Shown in pieces: positions 22,263 through 34,304 of a DNA stretch of 64,000 nt; the stretch's first letter is position 1, and each line of letters opens with the position of its first letter. Source of the stretch: Furcasterigmium furcatum (Eukaryota > Ascomycota > Sordariomycetes > Glomerellales > Plectosphaerellaceae); NCBI GenBank assembly GCA_001599815.1, contig BCIA01000004.1, positions 5,839,437 through 5,903,436 on the forward strand. The letters run 5' to 3'. Made by a program: the position numbers and the translations under genes. The notes under the pieces were generated by a model. That model saw only the letters and a list, made by a program, of their open reading frames with translations, searched no databases and was not told the DNA's origin.

Positions 22263-25202
22263 ATGCTCTCGCTGCCGCATCGCCCAGCGCAAGGCCGTCA
22301 GGATGGCATCCCCAGCTCGCCGTCCTCTCCTGGCCCCGAGTCATACTACAGCACTCGAGGTACGCGTTTGAAGATGCCACAGAACACTTCACCGAAGCCC
22401 GCCAGCTGCTGACCAGCTCGACCAGATATCGAAATACTACACCATGTCGTCGTCACCGCCCAGGAGAATCTCGCCACGCTCCCCGAGGGCGAGCGTCTCG
22501 CAACGAATGCTCTGTTCAGAGCCTATGATCAAGTACTACCCTTGTACGGAGTCGATCCCGAGCAGGACCATCACCTATCCCGTCTCATATTCCGAATCGG
22601 CGGCGAGCGGGGCCGTGCATCAATATTCCACAAATTCAAGGCAGTTCTGTCGCGCATGGGCATTGAGCTTCAGGTTGAAGCGGACGGCCAGACAACTTCG
22701 ATCAAGGCATTCTCGGATACCAGCTCAGAGCGCCATGCCGCACCATCGGACCCTGAACAACATCCACCGCAAGGGCTGTCCCCCATCTCAAGCCAAGGGA
22801 AGGGCGAGTCATACGGCCATGTCATGCCAGTCATCTCAGCCGGGAATCAGAGTAGTCTCCGCGACCGCATTGCCAGGATGAAAGGATCTCCAGAGGCCCC
22901 AGAGTCACCCCAGCTCTTCCGCGCGAGTCACCGGGATGCTCCCACGATTAGTACGGCTGAACAAGGCAACGGCAAGCGCTACCACTTTCACCCCTCTGAC
23001 GACGCCGCGAGTAGCATCAGCGCACCTCAGAGCATCGCTCATAATCCCGGTCGCTTCCAGGTTGAAGGACGGGATGAGTCAGAAATCGACGACAGGGGCG
23101 TCTCGCCTGTCGCGGAACCCCAACCCATCAATTACTATAACCCAAAGAAGCCAGCCCACCACCAGCAACCTTCAGCGGCCATTTCCACTCCGAGCGCTGC
23201 GTTGGCCCCTGATCGCGCCGTTCAGCATATCGTCGGCAACGCTGCCCCACGACAGCCACCGCCGAGTAGTGACCTTCCGGTGGACCTGCCACTCGCCGAG
23301 TTCTCTCAAGAAGACATTGATCGCCTCAATCATCGCGCCTCGAGGGCTTGGGGACTCTTCCAGATGACGAAGGCTGTATCTCACTGGTATGTCTGGACAG
23401 AAGAGAAGGGCAACCGGGCAGCCGTGGCAAAGAGACACATGGCAAGGTTCCGGCACTTTGGCCAGTGGCATGATAGCACCGCCGATGCGAAACACTACAG
23501 CAAACGTCTTCTGGTGTCCCGAGTGTGTAAGCTCTGGGCGCGAAATGCTGAGAGGGTCTCCGAAGAAGGTCAAAGTGTAACGCATCGGGCTGCAAGCCTG
23601 GCCGTGCGTAACGGACTAAACCATTGGACTATATCCATCCGTACCCAGCTTCAGTCGCTCCCTCGGGTTCTTACCCCCATTCCTATGCGAATTCAGAGCC
23701 AGCAATGGCGGGAGCATGCCTCGGAACTGCAAGAACGTGGAGTGAGGGCGCAGCATGCGGCAGGTTCTCTCTTGATGTCCACAGTCATGTCGACTTGGCA
23801 GCGGGCAACTCGCCTTGCCAATGACGCCCGGCAATTCCATCGCCAACGCAACTACAACGATGCTCTGTCCGTCTGGGGACTCGCATCGAAAAGCCACGAT
23901 TTCCAGGTAAAACTTTTCAGCGTGAAGCTGCAAGCTATCCTGAATCGTTGGCATTCAATAGGACAGACACCGCTACCCGCTCAACATCACACCTTCCATG
24001 ATCGGCGAGGTGCAGAAGTCAGCATCAGACGGCTGGACGGCCCCAGAGCCTTCACCATGATCCACCGTCGCAGCTTGATGGCACGGGTTCTTGAAACTTG
24101 GCGGCATGACACTATCGGCGTTGCTACCGCAATCGACAGCGCCGAAAGATTCTCGCTGGGGACTGATATTCGACAAGGGCTGTCAGCCTGGTACAACTTG
24201 GTCGGGGAGGCAGACGAGCGACAACTATGGGCTGGTCGAGCCCACCGATACCTGACGATGACTGCTTGCCTACACAAGGCGAGACAATTAGCGAGGCCGT
24301 CCTGGAGCCACACCACACGAACACGATACGCTCGAGCGAGGTGGAAGCAGAAGCACCTCAACGCGAGGAACCTCCTGTCAGGCTGGAGGAGACAGGTGAG
24401 GGCGTGCGCTCGTCTACAGCAGGCTGGTCACAGTCGAGAGATCGAACTCAGCGGCCGTCGACTCATATTCACTTTGCACGCTTGGCAAGAAGAATGCCAA
24501 GGGCTGTTGACTTTGGACTGGCCCTCACACATGCCTAGCTCTTGGCTCAACGAATGGGCCGTATCCGAGGAGTCTCTTCGCTTGCTCCATGACGAAGCAT
24601 CTGCGGCCTGGCAATCGTCGCTGAAGACACGAGTGTACAACAGATGGCGTACATTCTCTGTGCAGTTCCATTCCCAGATGTACATCGTAACGGATGTGCT
24701 GGAGAAGAATCAGAGAAAGTCGACTCGTCGCGTGCTCCTCCACTGGCATCAAGGCGCACATTCGACCTCACATCCTTCTCTTCACAGTGTGCGTTCATCC
24801 CGAGGTACCACCACCAGCCGTGGCCCCGGATCTTCGTTGTGGTCAAGTAGGCAGTTGGGAGCAACAACGGCATCGTCTTTAATCGGACTGGGTGAAAGAG
24901 GTTGGCCAGAGAGGGTTGATGAGCAACATGAGGACTCGGAGGCTGGAGACAGCCAAGGCTTGTTGAACACGCCGACAAGATGGACAGGTCTTGGTGTGTC
25001 CTTGACCAGGCTCCCGACGACCACTCCATTAGCACCGTTGTCGACACCGTTTGAACGTGAGCTCCGGGGTCGCTATGACGAGACACGCCGCATGTCTGGT
25101 CCAGCGTTGCCCGAGAGCCACTCCGTCCGGGGCACGCCGCGTTTGTCTGCAAGTGACGCCCGCCGCATCGCGGAGGAGAGGAGACGCAAGTGGCCTATTT
25201 GA
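22263..25202 (+). CDS. SFI1: SFI1-type spindle pole body / centrin-binding repeat protein
   Basis: Exons 22263-22359 and 22426-25202 give 957 residues. Exon 1 (MLSLPHRPAQGRQDG) was found by tracing the frame back through a GTACGC...CTGACC...CAG intron. It completes the conserved N-terminal block ending ATNALFRAYDQVLPLYGVD. After a disordered zone (about 150-330) come Sfi1 half-repeats, each centred on a Trp in a helix: KLWARNAER, LNHWTISIR, MSTWQRATR, LSVWGLASK, ILNRWHSIG, VLETWRHDT, LSAWYNLV, LLSGWRRQV, LHAWQEE, VYNRWRTF and LLHWHQ. Sfi1 forms long helices coated by centrin/Cdc31 in the half-bridge and controls spindle pole duplication. The C-terminus is Ser/Thr/Pro-rich. Confidence 0.85.
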
Positions 25203-25737
25203 GATAAAGTCTTGCCGCGTGTACGTTTGGGTGGGTTTTTCTCCGTCGTCTCCTACTCGATACCCCCTTTGTCCGATAGGATACAAATTCCACATGCAAA
25301 CTTGAACGTCCTCAGAGTGCCTTCGTTCCAACACCAGTACCTTACCTAGGAGTCGAAAGTTCATTGCTATAGTTTCGGGAGCTTTGGAGAGCTCCCTCCA
25401 GTACCCACTTTTCTTTTCAGCTGCCCGACGGGAAGTGCCCGCCTTACGTACACACGGCGGCACCTCCCAATCGAAGCTACCCGCGCAGGTATACCTTACT
25501 ACGTACTTGAACATCCATCGCCAGCTCGTTCGAGTACAAGCAGCTTCGTGCGCACCCAGTCAGCTCCAGCAACTAGGATTTCGCGGGCGCTCTCTTCCCG
25601 CGCAAGCCGGCAAGGAGTTATTCATTTACCTCCGTTCACTCAGTGACTTCAATGCATGGGCCCGACATTGCCCTCTCGCGCAAGCCTCCCACGTCGTCGA
25701 TCAGCTGGCATGCTGATCCCACTCCTTCACTAGGAGG
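25203..25737. promoter_or_regulatory. Intergenic region and RAV1 promoter
   Basis: 535 bp between two plus-strand genes. It contains CTTACGTAC-type elements near 25,440 and 25,495 and a CT-rich tract before the RAV1 start. No gene was recognised. Confidence 0.45.
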
Positions 25738-28700
25738 ATGAGAGCCATCCTCCCAGGTTGGCCCCGATCTGGACTCCAAGCTCTGGCTACGGGCTACTGG
25801 GAGTCCAGACAATTTGACGTAAGACGCGTCGTTGTCCGCCGTCGAGAGATTTTGCTCACTATCCGCGCGTTAGATCTACATCACCGGCAATGGGTTTGCC
25901 ATCCTTACCGAGCCGGAGCTCCTTCTGCAAACCGTATACGACGAAGATGACAGCGAGCTTCTTGCCGTCGCTTTCGACGAGACGTCGGGGAAGATCGCGA
26001 CCTGTACACATGCATGTGTACGGATCTACAAGCCCTTTGGTCATGACGAAGACGCTCTGAAGGTCTGCGCCCGTCCAATCCTACGGAAGCCGTATCGACA
26101 AGACAACTGACGCCAGCTTATATGTCCAGTGGGGCCTTCAGTCCTCCATTTCGATACCTGCCGAGACTCTCTCCGACAACGCGAACAATGCTCCTTGTCT
26201 ATCTTGGGGCGCAGCCGAAGAACTCCTACTCGCGACGTCGACACTCCAACTATACCGCACAGTCGAAACCCCGACATTGTTTTGGGAGAAGAAGCTACCA
26301 AACCCGGTCAAAGAGGCTTATGTCTCGTTTGACTCGGCATACATTGCTACCATCGGGTTTTATGACACCATCGTCAAGGTCTGGCGCAGACTGACGTACG
26401 GAGCGGATGATGTCCGCTTTGACCTAGCATGCCTGCCCCATCCCGATACCGTCACAAGCGTCCGATGGCGCAAGCCCTATCACGTCGAACAAACAATCGA
26501 AAATGTCCTCTATACCACGGCCATGGACCTCACCGTCCGCGTCTGGGCAGGATCCGACTCGCATTCCGGCCAACAGCTGCATCTCGCGGGGAAAATCGAC
26601 GTTTCATGGTCCGTGCAACAGCAGGCCTTGGCTATCTACCCAAGGTCTGGCCCCTGGGTCTTCTTCGTTGACGGTAGAGACGTCACCGCTGCCGCAGAGA
26701 AGGCGATTCAACGGCGATCCTCCGGCAGCAAGGATAGCAATGCAGCACTGCAACGGCTCATCGGAGTAGCAAGCAAAAACCCCGAGCTTTGCTTCGTGTA
26801 CGGCGGAGGGGACAGTCTGTCGACGCTCGCGTTGGAAAATGTGGGCTCGAAGTCGCTCCCGCTCACCGTCACCAGCATCGCACACATCGAGTCCAGGGAA
26901 TTCATGCTGCAGTCGAGCACAGCCCAGGAGGCAACAGCTCACGTCGAGGTCCAAGCATACTGCGCACGCGGATCCGGTCAGCTGCGAATTCTCGCTCACC
27001 AGTTCAACGGAAAGATCAAAGTTTTCGAGACGGATCTCGTAGATCTTATAGATCCGGATATTTCACAGCATCGTCTCAGCATGAGATGCAGCTGGTCTGG
27101 TCATGCCGCACCCATCCGAAAAATTGTCCGTAACTTCAGCGGACGTGCGGTTGTGTCGAGGACTGCTGAGGGAGAAAGCATTGTCTGGAAACATTCCGAC
27201 GGCAACAAGACCGCCTCCAGTCTGTCCCGCCAGAGCGTCATCTCTGACAAGGGTCACATTCATAGGATATGCGTCCTCAGAAAAGGTCGTTTCGTTGTTT
27301 TCCTTACGCACGATGCCATAGCGCTGTGGGACTGTCGGCAACAGACAGCACGCCTACTGGGCCGTGAGCCGTATAGCGTCAAAGGCAAACCGCTATGTCT
27401 ACTGATACTACCACGAAACAAGCCGGCAGAGAACCTCGTGGCACACATTGCAACTATCACATCAGAACAGGAAGGTGTCGTATGGGAGGTCAATCTGCCT
27501 TCTTACACCAACACGGAAGACTCAGGCCTGCAAATCAACGGCCAAGCTGCAGCTATCCGAGAATTCTGCTCATTCAATCTAGAAGATGCGGAAGGCCTTT
27601 CTTACGTGTTGCCCGTGGATCCTGCTGGGGCAGCTCCCGTCACTACAGGCTTTCTCGATGTCTTTGCCAGGGACATTGCCATCTCATACACGGCATCTGG
27701 CCGTGTAGACTTCTGGACAGCTCGCATCGATCCCAAAAAGCGCAGCATTGAGTGGCTATCAACAAGCTCTGCTGAGACGGGACTCGTTTGCCCTGCTCTT
27801 GTGAGCGGCAGTACGTTGAAGAAGGCGGCTTTGGTAGACTCGTCACGATCGAAGCTTTTTATCTGGGATGTTGGGGGTGCACGCCTTGAGTACGACCAAG
27901 ACTATGGGAGCAACCACACCATTCGGGATCTCGACTGGACGTCTACTCCCGACTCGCAATCCATTCTGGCCGTTGGCTTTCAGAGCAGAGTCATACTGCT
28001 CTCTCAGATGCGCTTTGATTACCTGAACAAGGGTCCGGCGTGGGCCCCGATCAGGGAGATCAGCATCCGAGAACTGACGCCTCATCCCATTGGAGACTCC
28101 ACATGGCTAGGTGACGGTCACTTGGTTATTGGTGCTGGCAATCAGCTATTCATCGAGGGAAGACACTTCGGCATGTCTGACTCAAGAGTCAACAGCTTGA
28201 GACTGCCACACAAAAAAGGCGGTGTCTGGGATCTCTTCGAGGCAGTTCAACGCTTCAATGGCCCTCTACCTGTCTTTCATCCCCAGTTTCTCAGCCAGAG
28301 CATCTTGTCAGGGAAGACCTCGACGGTGCACAAGATACTCATGGCACTGCACCAAACTCTGAAATACCACGTGGCAGGGGAGACTATTGACGACTACTTG
28401 GGCCTGGAACTCGACGAGTTCTACACAAGAGAGGTGTGTTGTGTTGTTTTGGTTTTTATCTTGTGTTAGCTCAAAGACAACGCTGACACCCCACCCAGAA
28501 AGGCTCACTAGGACCGTCACAACGACGGCAATCGTTCACGAGACGCGGCTCGTTTGCAGCAGGCGATGAGGACACCTTCTCAGAGGAGGTTGCTGTCTCC
28601 ATCAACGAGCGCCTCACCAAGGTCGGCCTTTCGCAACTTTCGGGGCACGAACAGATTCAACTGGCCGACATCATCGAATGCATTGGGCTGGTGGAGAAGC

Positions 28701-30127
28701 ACCGCCGTTCTCTGGATGAGAATGGGGCTCGCTTCATGCTGTTCTTCCGCCAGCACGCCTTACGCAAGGGCCGGACTCATGAGATCAGCATGTCTTGGAG
28801 GGAAATAGCGTGGGCATATCATTCGATAAGCCAAGACATTCTCGTTGACTTTGTTACCCGCCAATATCACGGGTCGCTGCTATGGGAGAACGCCCGCGAG
28901 AGTGGAATGTTCATGTGGCTTAATGATCTCAACGCACTGGTACGTTATTCCCGCTGATTATGGAGGGCACTTGGCCGCTGACAGTCAACGCTTCAGAGGA
29001 CTCAATTCGAGCTGATCGCCCGCAACGAATATACGAAGAGCGAGGAGAAAAATCCCATACACTGCAGCCTCTATTATCTTGCCCTGAAGAAGAAGACCGT
29101 GCTTCAGGGACTGTGGCGCATGGCTAGCTGGCACAGGGAGCAAGCCGCAACACAGAAGCTGCTTGCCAACAACTTCGAAGATCCGAAGTGGCGCACGACG
29201 GCCTTGAAGAACGCTTATGCTCTGCTGAGCAAGCGCAGATTTGGTATGTGACACATCTCTGACCAGGCGTCAGGCACCGCGGCTGACACGGCTCCAGAGT
29301 ATGCTGCAGCTTTCTTCCTTCTAGCGGATCACCTGCAGGATGCAGTCAATGTCTGCCTCAACCAACTTAAGGACTTGCAACTTGCCGTGGCCATTGCGCG
29401 CGTGTACGAGGGCGATAATGGCCCGGTGCTCCGCAAGCTTTTGGAAGATGAGGTCCTTGGAGTTGCCGCACAGGAAGGCAATCGCTGGCTTGCTTCGTGG
29501 GCTTTCTGGATGCTGAACCGCAAGGACATGGCCGTCAGGGCTCTGATTGTGAGTTCTCTTCTCTCCCGTTTCACCGTCTGATTCCACCCACTCATTCCTC
29601 GTGGCAGACGCCAGTGTATACCCTGCTAGAAACGCCTCTAGTGCCGGACATGAAATCGAAACTGTTTCTCACGGATGATCCCGCGCTTGTTGTGCTGTAT
29701 GCACAGTTGCGAGAGAGCACATTACAGACACTGCGGGGTGCATCCAAGGTGACACCTCGAGTCGAGTGGGAGTTTGTTCTGCATAGCGCCAAGTTATATG
29801 ACCGGATGGGCTGCGACCTCCTGGGGCTTGATCTAGGTATGCTTGCACATGATCGGCTGCTCGTTGAGCGAAAGGGGACCGCCCTGCTGACTGAAAGTAG
29901 TGCGCAATTGGGAGTTTCCTCCGCCCGGTGCAGGGCTGATGCCTGGCCTTGGAGGCGAGGTGAATCCGTTGAAGCTTCTCAGACGGCGGAGTTCACTCGT
30001 CGTCGCCGACTTGCCCATGTCGAGCCTCCACGTGGACGTCCGGTCCGCAGCTGGCAAGGCGAAGCCTCCACCGACCGTGTTCCAGGAACCAGAGGCCAAT
30101 TCCCTCCTAGACAGCTTTGGCTTCTGA
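25738..30127 (+). CDS. RAV1: RAV1, RAVE complex subunit (V-ATPase assembly)
   Basis: Eight exons: 25738-25818, 25874-26062, 26130-28433, 28499-28939, 28997-29243, 29298-29548, 29608-29836 and 29901-30127, giving 1,322 residues. The N-terminal half is a WD40-type propeller array (segments such as RIYKPFG, TVRVWAGSDSHSGQ, IVWKHSDG, IALWDCRQQTARLLG, LFIWDVGGARLEY). The C-terminal half is the RAVE helical domain with LADIIECIGLVEKHRRSLDE, MSWREIAWAYHSISQD, CSLYYLALKKKTVLQGLWRM and FFLLADHLQDAVNVCLNQLK. RAVE, with Skp1 and Rav2, reassembles V1 with V0 of the vacuolar proton pump. The last acceptor is ambiguous between 29,897 and 29,900, which adds or removes one Val. A family-typical start (MRAILPG) sets exon 1. 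Confidence 0.92.
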
Positions 30128-30733
30128 AGGGACGTATGGCGAATCACGGCATACTCACATGTATATACTGTAAATCTATTCCACAAGGCCCTCTTGGGGC
30201 TCCAATTCATGCTGCCTCTGGCCCCGCGGCAAGTTCAGCGGCTGCAATGCCAATACCCAACAAACAGTGGTGGTGGGGCCTGGGCGGTGACATCTCTCCA
30301 GCGTAGCCAGGCACCCGGCAGGAACGTTTCAGTCACCCAGCGGGCCGGCGAGTCTCACCGGACCATTGGCAAGGGATATCGCGGAAGGGATCTTTTTAGA
30401 AGGGATTAAAGGGCACTGGTTTTCTACGCCGTACGGGTTACCTACCTTACGTACCAATGGAGGTAAGGTAGTCAATAGGTATGGGCTGTCGAGATCAAAA
30501 TGTAGGTACCTAGATAATTCCATGGGTACCTGATGTATTGGTCATCCCCGGTGCGATAGATGATGTCGTCAGATGCTGGTGGGGCGCTAAGATGAGTCGC
30601 CCTCCTCATTGTTCAGGGCCCCCCATGGCTCGCCCGGTAACGCCCAAGTTCTCTCTTTACCACCAGCACTTGAAACCTCCACCAGCTCCGGGAACTCAAG
30701 GCGTGCTGTCCCGACAATCGCAGTGCCGAAACG
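30128..30733. promoter_or_regulatory. Intergenic region with a dense TACCTACC / GGTAGGTA cluster
   Basis: 606 bp. From 30,430 to 30,540 there are at least five short related elements (TACCTACC, CTTACGTACC, GGTAAGGTAG, GTAGGTACCTAG, GGGTACCTG), some palindromic around GGTACC. They lie about 200-300 bp upstream of the transporter start. Confidence 0.5.
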
Positions 30734-33713
30734 ATGCGCCGAGACGCCACCGCCGAAGGCGACTCTGATGCTCGTGTGCACGAGGGCCCCCCGGCCCATG
30801 GCAAGCTGCCTCTCATCGAGGGCCGCCACTTCACGTTGCGAGGCGTTGTCGTGGGACTCGTGGTCGGCTTAATCATCTGCTTCTCGAACATGTACTTCGG
30901 ATTGCAAACTGGCTGGGTGAGGTAGGGATCTCGGACACTTCGGGAAGCCTCCCGGACCAAGCTGACAGACTCCTCCCACCAGCACAATGACGATGCCTTC
31001 AAGCCTGCTGGGCTTTGGAATTTTTCGCGTCTTGATCCGTCACCTGAAGTTTCCGTTCAGTCCAGTCGAGAATGTCCTAGTTCAGACCGTCGCAGGGAGC
31101 ATGGCCATCATGCCACTGGGCTGTGGCTTCGTTGGAGTGGTACGGATATGTCCAGACTGGCCAGCCCATTCTTTCGTTTGACCGATTTCGGCTGACAAGT
31201 GGCCGTCTCAACGCAGCTCCCCGCCATGAACTACTTGCTCACACCCGAGGAGCAAGGCCCTGTGAAGCTCGGGCTGGGGAAACTTCTCATATGGTCCCTC
31301 GGGCTGTGTTACTTTGGCGTTATCTTTGCCGTCCCGCTGTTAGTACCGCAAAGCGCAAGGCGCCTCTACGAGCTAGACTGCATTGCCTGACGAGACGCGC
31401 AGCCGAAAGCAGGTGATCATACGCGAGCGGCTCAGGTTTCCCAGTGGGTTCAGCACGGCCGGTACGTTATCCCAGAGTTCATATTGACTTATTCTGGTTG
31501 TTTCGGGAGCCCTCCAACAAGGCCTTGCTCCCAAGACACGACGAGTAGCTCCCAACACATTCACAACAGGCATTTACTGACTCCGTGGGTTCGTAGTACT
31601 TGTGAGTACCAGTCTGCTTGATCCTTGCTACAGCCAGACGCTGACGATTCTGAGATCGGTGTGCTTCACGGAAAGACCAAAGCTTCCGGTGACGCGAAAG
31701 GCTCCGACCTCATGGGTTCTGGTGGCTTCGCGAGCTTGGTGCCGAACACTGACGAGCCTCAATTGTCTTGCACCGGTAGATCCGCCGTCACCTACGGCAG
31801 GGAGAGAACCAGCGATGATGCCTCCACTCCACTCCTCGCGGCTCGAGAACATAGCCCGCCAAGTGAGTGGGCCAGGAACGTGAGGACTCTGGTGATCAGC
31901 TTTGTGCTCTCAGGCGTCTATACGTTGTGCACCTTCTTCCTGCCATTTCTCCGGAACATCCCGGTATTTGGCCGTCGAGCTGCAGCCACATGGCTGTGGA
32001 CTTTGAACCCATCGCCGGCCTATGTCGGCCAAGGAGTGATAATGGGCCCAGAGACAACACTGCATAGTACGTCCAATGCACACTCTATCATTATGAGCTG
32101 GCTCTCTCGCCCGGCCTGCCACCACATACTAACGACCTTCCTCTTTTCAAGTGCTTCTCGGGGCCATCATTGGCTGGGGAGTTCTCTCGCCGCTTGCGAA
32201 AAAGGCAGGCTGGGCCCCCGGTCCCGTGGACAATTGGGAATCTGGCAGCAAAGGCTGGATTGTATGGGTGTCTTTGGCCATCATGCTCGCAGATGCCGTC
32301 GTTAGTCTCGGTTTTCTCCTGCTGCAGACGCTGTGGCGCCGTCAGACACCTCGCAAGCAGATGCCTCGGACGACGGGCTCGCCGTTCTGGCGCCGACTGA
32401 TACCTGGCAGTGCCCAACGTGCTCCTGGGTACGTGGCTCTCCGAGCGGATGACCATGACGCGGCATCAGAGTCCCACTCGGGGACCGGCGGCCTCGGAGA
32501 CGTCGAGTCACCGCCTCGCGAGCGTGCGTCTGGTGGTGGAGAGAATGAGCCGCTGGACGCGCCGCCGGAGCAACAAGTTGGCAACTGGACGGTCTGTCTA
32601 GGCCTGGTTCTCTCGATTATCCTGTGCATCGGTACAGTTCACGCGGTCTTTGGCAGTCTGGTGCCGTTATATGCAAACGTTCTGGCGGTTCTTTTGGCCC
32701 TTCTTCTCAGTATCATGGGCGTGAGAGCACTTGGGGAGACGGACCTGAACCCTGTCTCGGGCATCAGCAAACTGGCGCAACTGTTCTTCGCGGTGATCAT
32801 ACCGCAAGGTCACAAGGCAAGCGTGCTCATCAACCTTGTGGCCGGCGCTGTGGTAAGCCCATGCCCGAGTACCAACTCGTGTTCCCTTCGTGGACTGACG
32901 TCGTGATAGTCTGAAGCAGTAAGATTCTCGTTCGACCTGGGCATGGCCTCGAGTTGGCCCGCTGACACCATGTGACAGGGCGCATTGCAGGCAGGCGAGC
33001 TTATGCAGGATCTGAAGACTGGACACCTCCTTGGTGCAGCTCCCATGGCTCAGTTCTGGGGACAAGTCATAGGGGCCACTGCAGGTGCCATTGCCTCGGC
33101 ATTTGTCTACCAGCTCTACACGAGGCGAGTATGAGAACGAACTTGTCTTGCGTCGTTATTCTTGTAGCATCCGCTCTCGTGGCAAATTGCTGACGGCGCC
33201 CTAGTGTGTACACGGTACCAGGTGACCTTTTCCCGGTGCCAACGGGTTACGTTTGGATATTCACCGCTAGACTTGTCACTGGAAAGGGGCTGCCCCCGTT
33301 TGCGAAAGAATGGGCCATGGGGTTTGGTATAGTGTTCGCCGTTCTTACACTCATCCGAGCTCTCATTGCCCCCTCCGATCCCAATTCTACGAACAGATGG
33401 CAGAACAATCTACGATCTTTGGTCCCAGGAGGTATTGCGGTTGCCGTAGGTAGGTCAGCTCCGTCGAGACAGGGCACTACCGTCCCAGGAACGCATCTAG
33501 CGGGGTTTGTGCTAATTACTGCCAACAGGCATGTACAATGTCCCGTCCTTCACCTTGGCTCGCGCTGTCGGGGGACTGTTGAGTTGGTATTGGCGACGTC
33601 GTCGTTGGTCCAACACGTCGCTCATCGTGCTTGCATCAGGCGTCATCCTGGGAGAAGGCGTTATGAGCATCGTGAACTTGGTGCTCGAGAGTTTCAAGGT
33701 GCCACATTTGTGA
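30734..33713 (+). CDS. OPT/YSL-family oligopeptide or metal-chelate transporter
   Basis: Eleven exons: 30734-30921, 30983-31139, 31217-31338, 31403-31461, 31597-31601, 31655-32066, 32152-32852, 32910-32918, 32979-33124, 33205-33449 and 33529-33713, giving 742 residues. Family blocks run in order: FSNMYFGLQTGWVSTMTMP, GCGFVGVLPAMNYLLTPEEQ, QVIIRERLRFPSGFSTAVLI, NPSPAYVGQGVIMGPET, LLGAIIGWGVLSPLAKKAGW, LNPVSGISKLAQLFFAVIIP, NLVAGAVSEAGALQAGELMQ, VPTGYVWIFTARLVTGKGLP and MYNVPSFTLARAVGGLL. About a dozen or more hydrophobic spans fit the superfamily. Substrate is unknown; small peptides, glutathione or metal chelates are family options. Two exons are 5 and 9 nt, and one intron is GC-AG. Each choice restores both frame and a conserved block. 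Introns without these choices give frameshifts. Confidence 0.87.
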
Positions 33714-34304
33714 ACTATTGCAAGGAAAGCCGCTCTCGTCGCCGGGGGAGTCATGGCACTCATGCATTGCATTTCCAGCCGAGTGGGTTCACGGGGAGGC
33801 GAGCGGCGTCGATACTGTGAGTTCAGTAGACTCGGAGACTACTACTACTGCCTGATTGCAGAGGACAGCTTAGGTAGCCTACGTGGACTTGAATGGACGC
33901 CCAAATTCCGCCGGCGATGACGTTGTTGCCGTCGCCCCTTTTCATGATCCTCTCACACTCGGTGCACTGAAGGGTCCAGAAGTGGGGCCACGGTGTCTTC
34001 GGAGTCCCGATGCACTGTCCAATCCGCACGACTGAGAGAAACCCCACACCGTCGATTCGATATTGATGCAAATTCATGAGCCCCTCCTCACACAACCCAG
34101 ACTTCCATATTTTTAGCATCAACTCAATCAGGGAACCGAGAATCTACACGGAAGAGGCTCACCAAATTCTCATTGATCACTTAAAAACACCCAAGCAACT
34201 ATCCCAGCCCTTTGAGCAGCCAAGGTAGGCGGGCGACCCTTCATCTTGAGTGTTCATGACAGTATTCATACCTTGTAGATCACCAGGGCAAAATATTCCC
34301 CAAT
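33714..34304. promoter_or_regulatory. Intergenic region and PRMT3 promoter
   Basis: 591 bp between the transporter stop codon and the PRMT3 start. There is a short ACTACTACTACTGCC repeat near 33,838 and nothing else I can interpret. Confidence 0.45.

Noticed and set aside
31602..31883. A 93-residue frame in the transporter region
   Set aside because: It is a shifted reading of exon 6 and an intron; the conserved OPT blocks are in the other frame.
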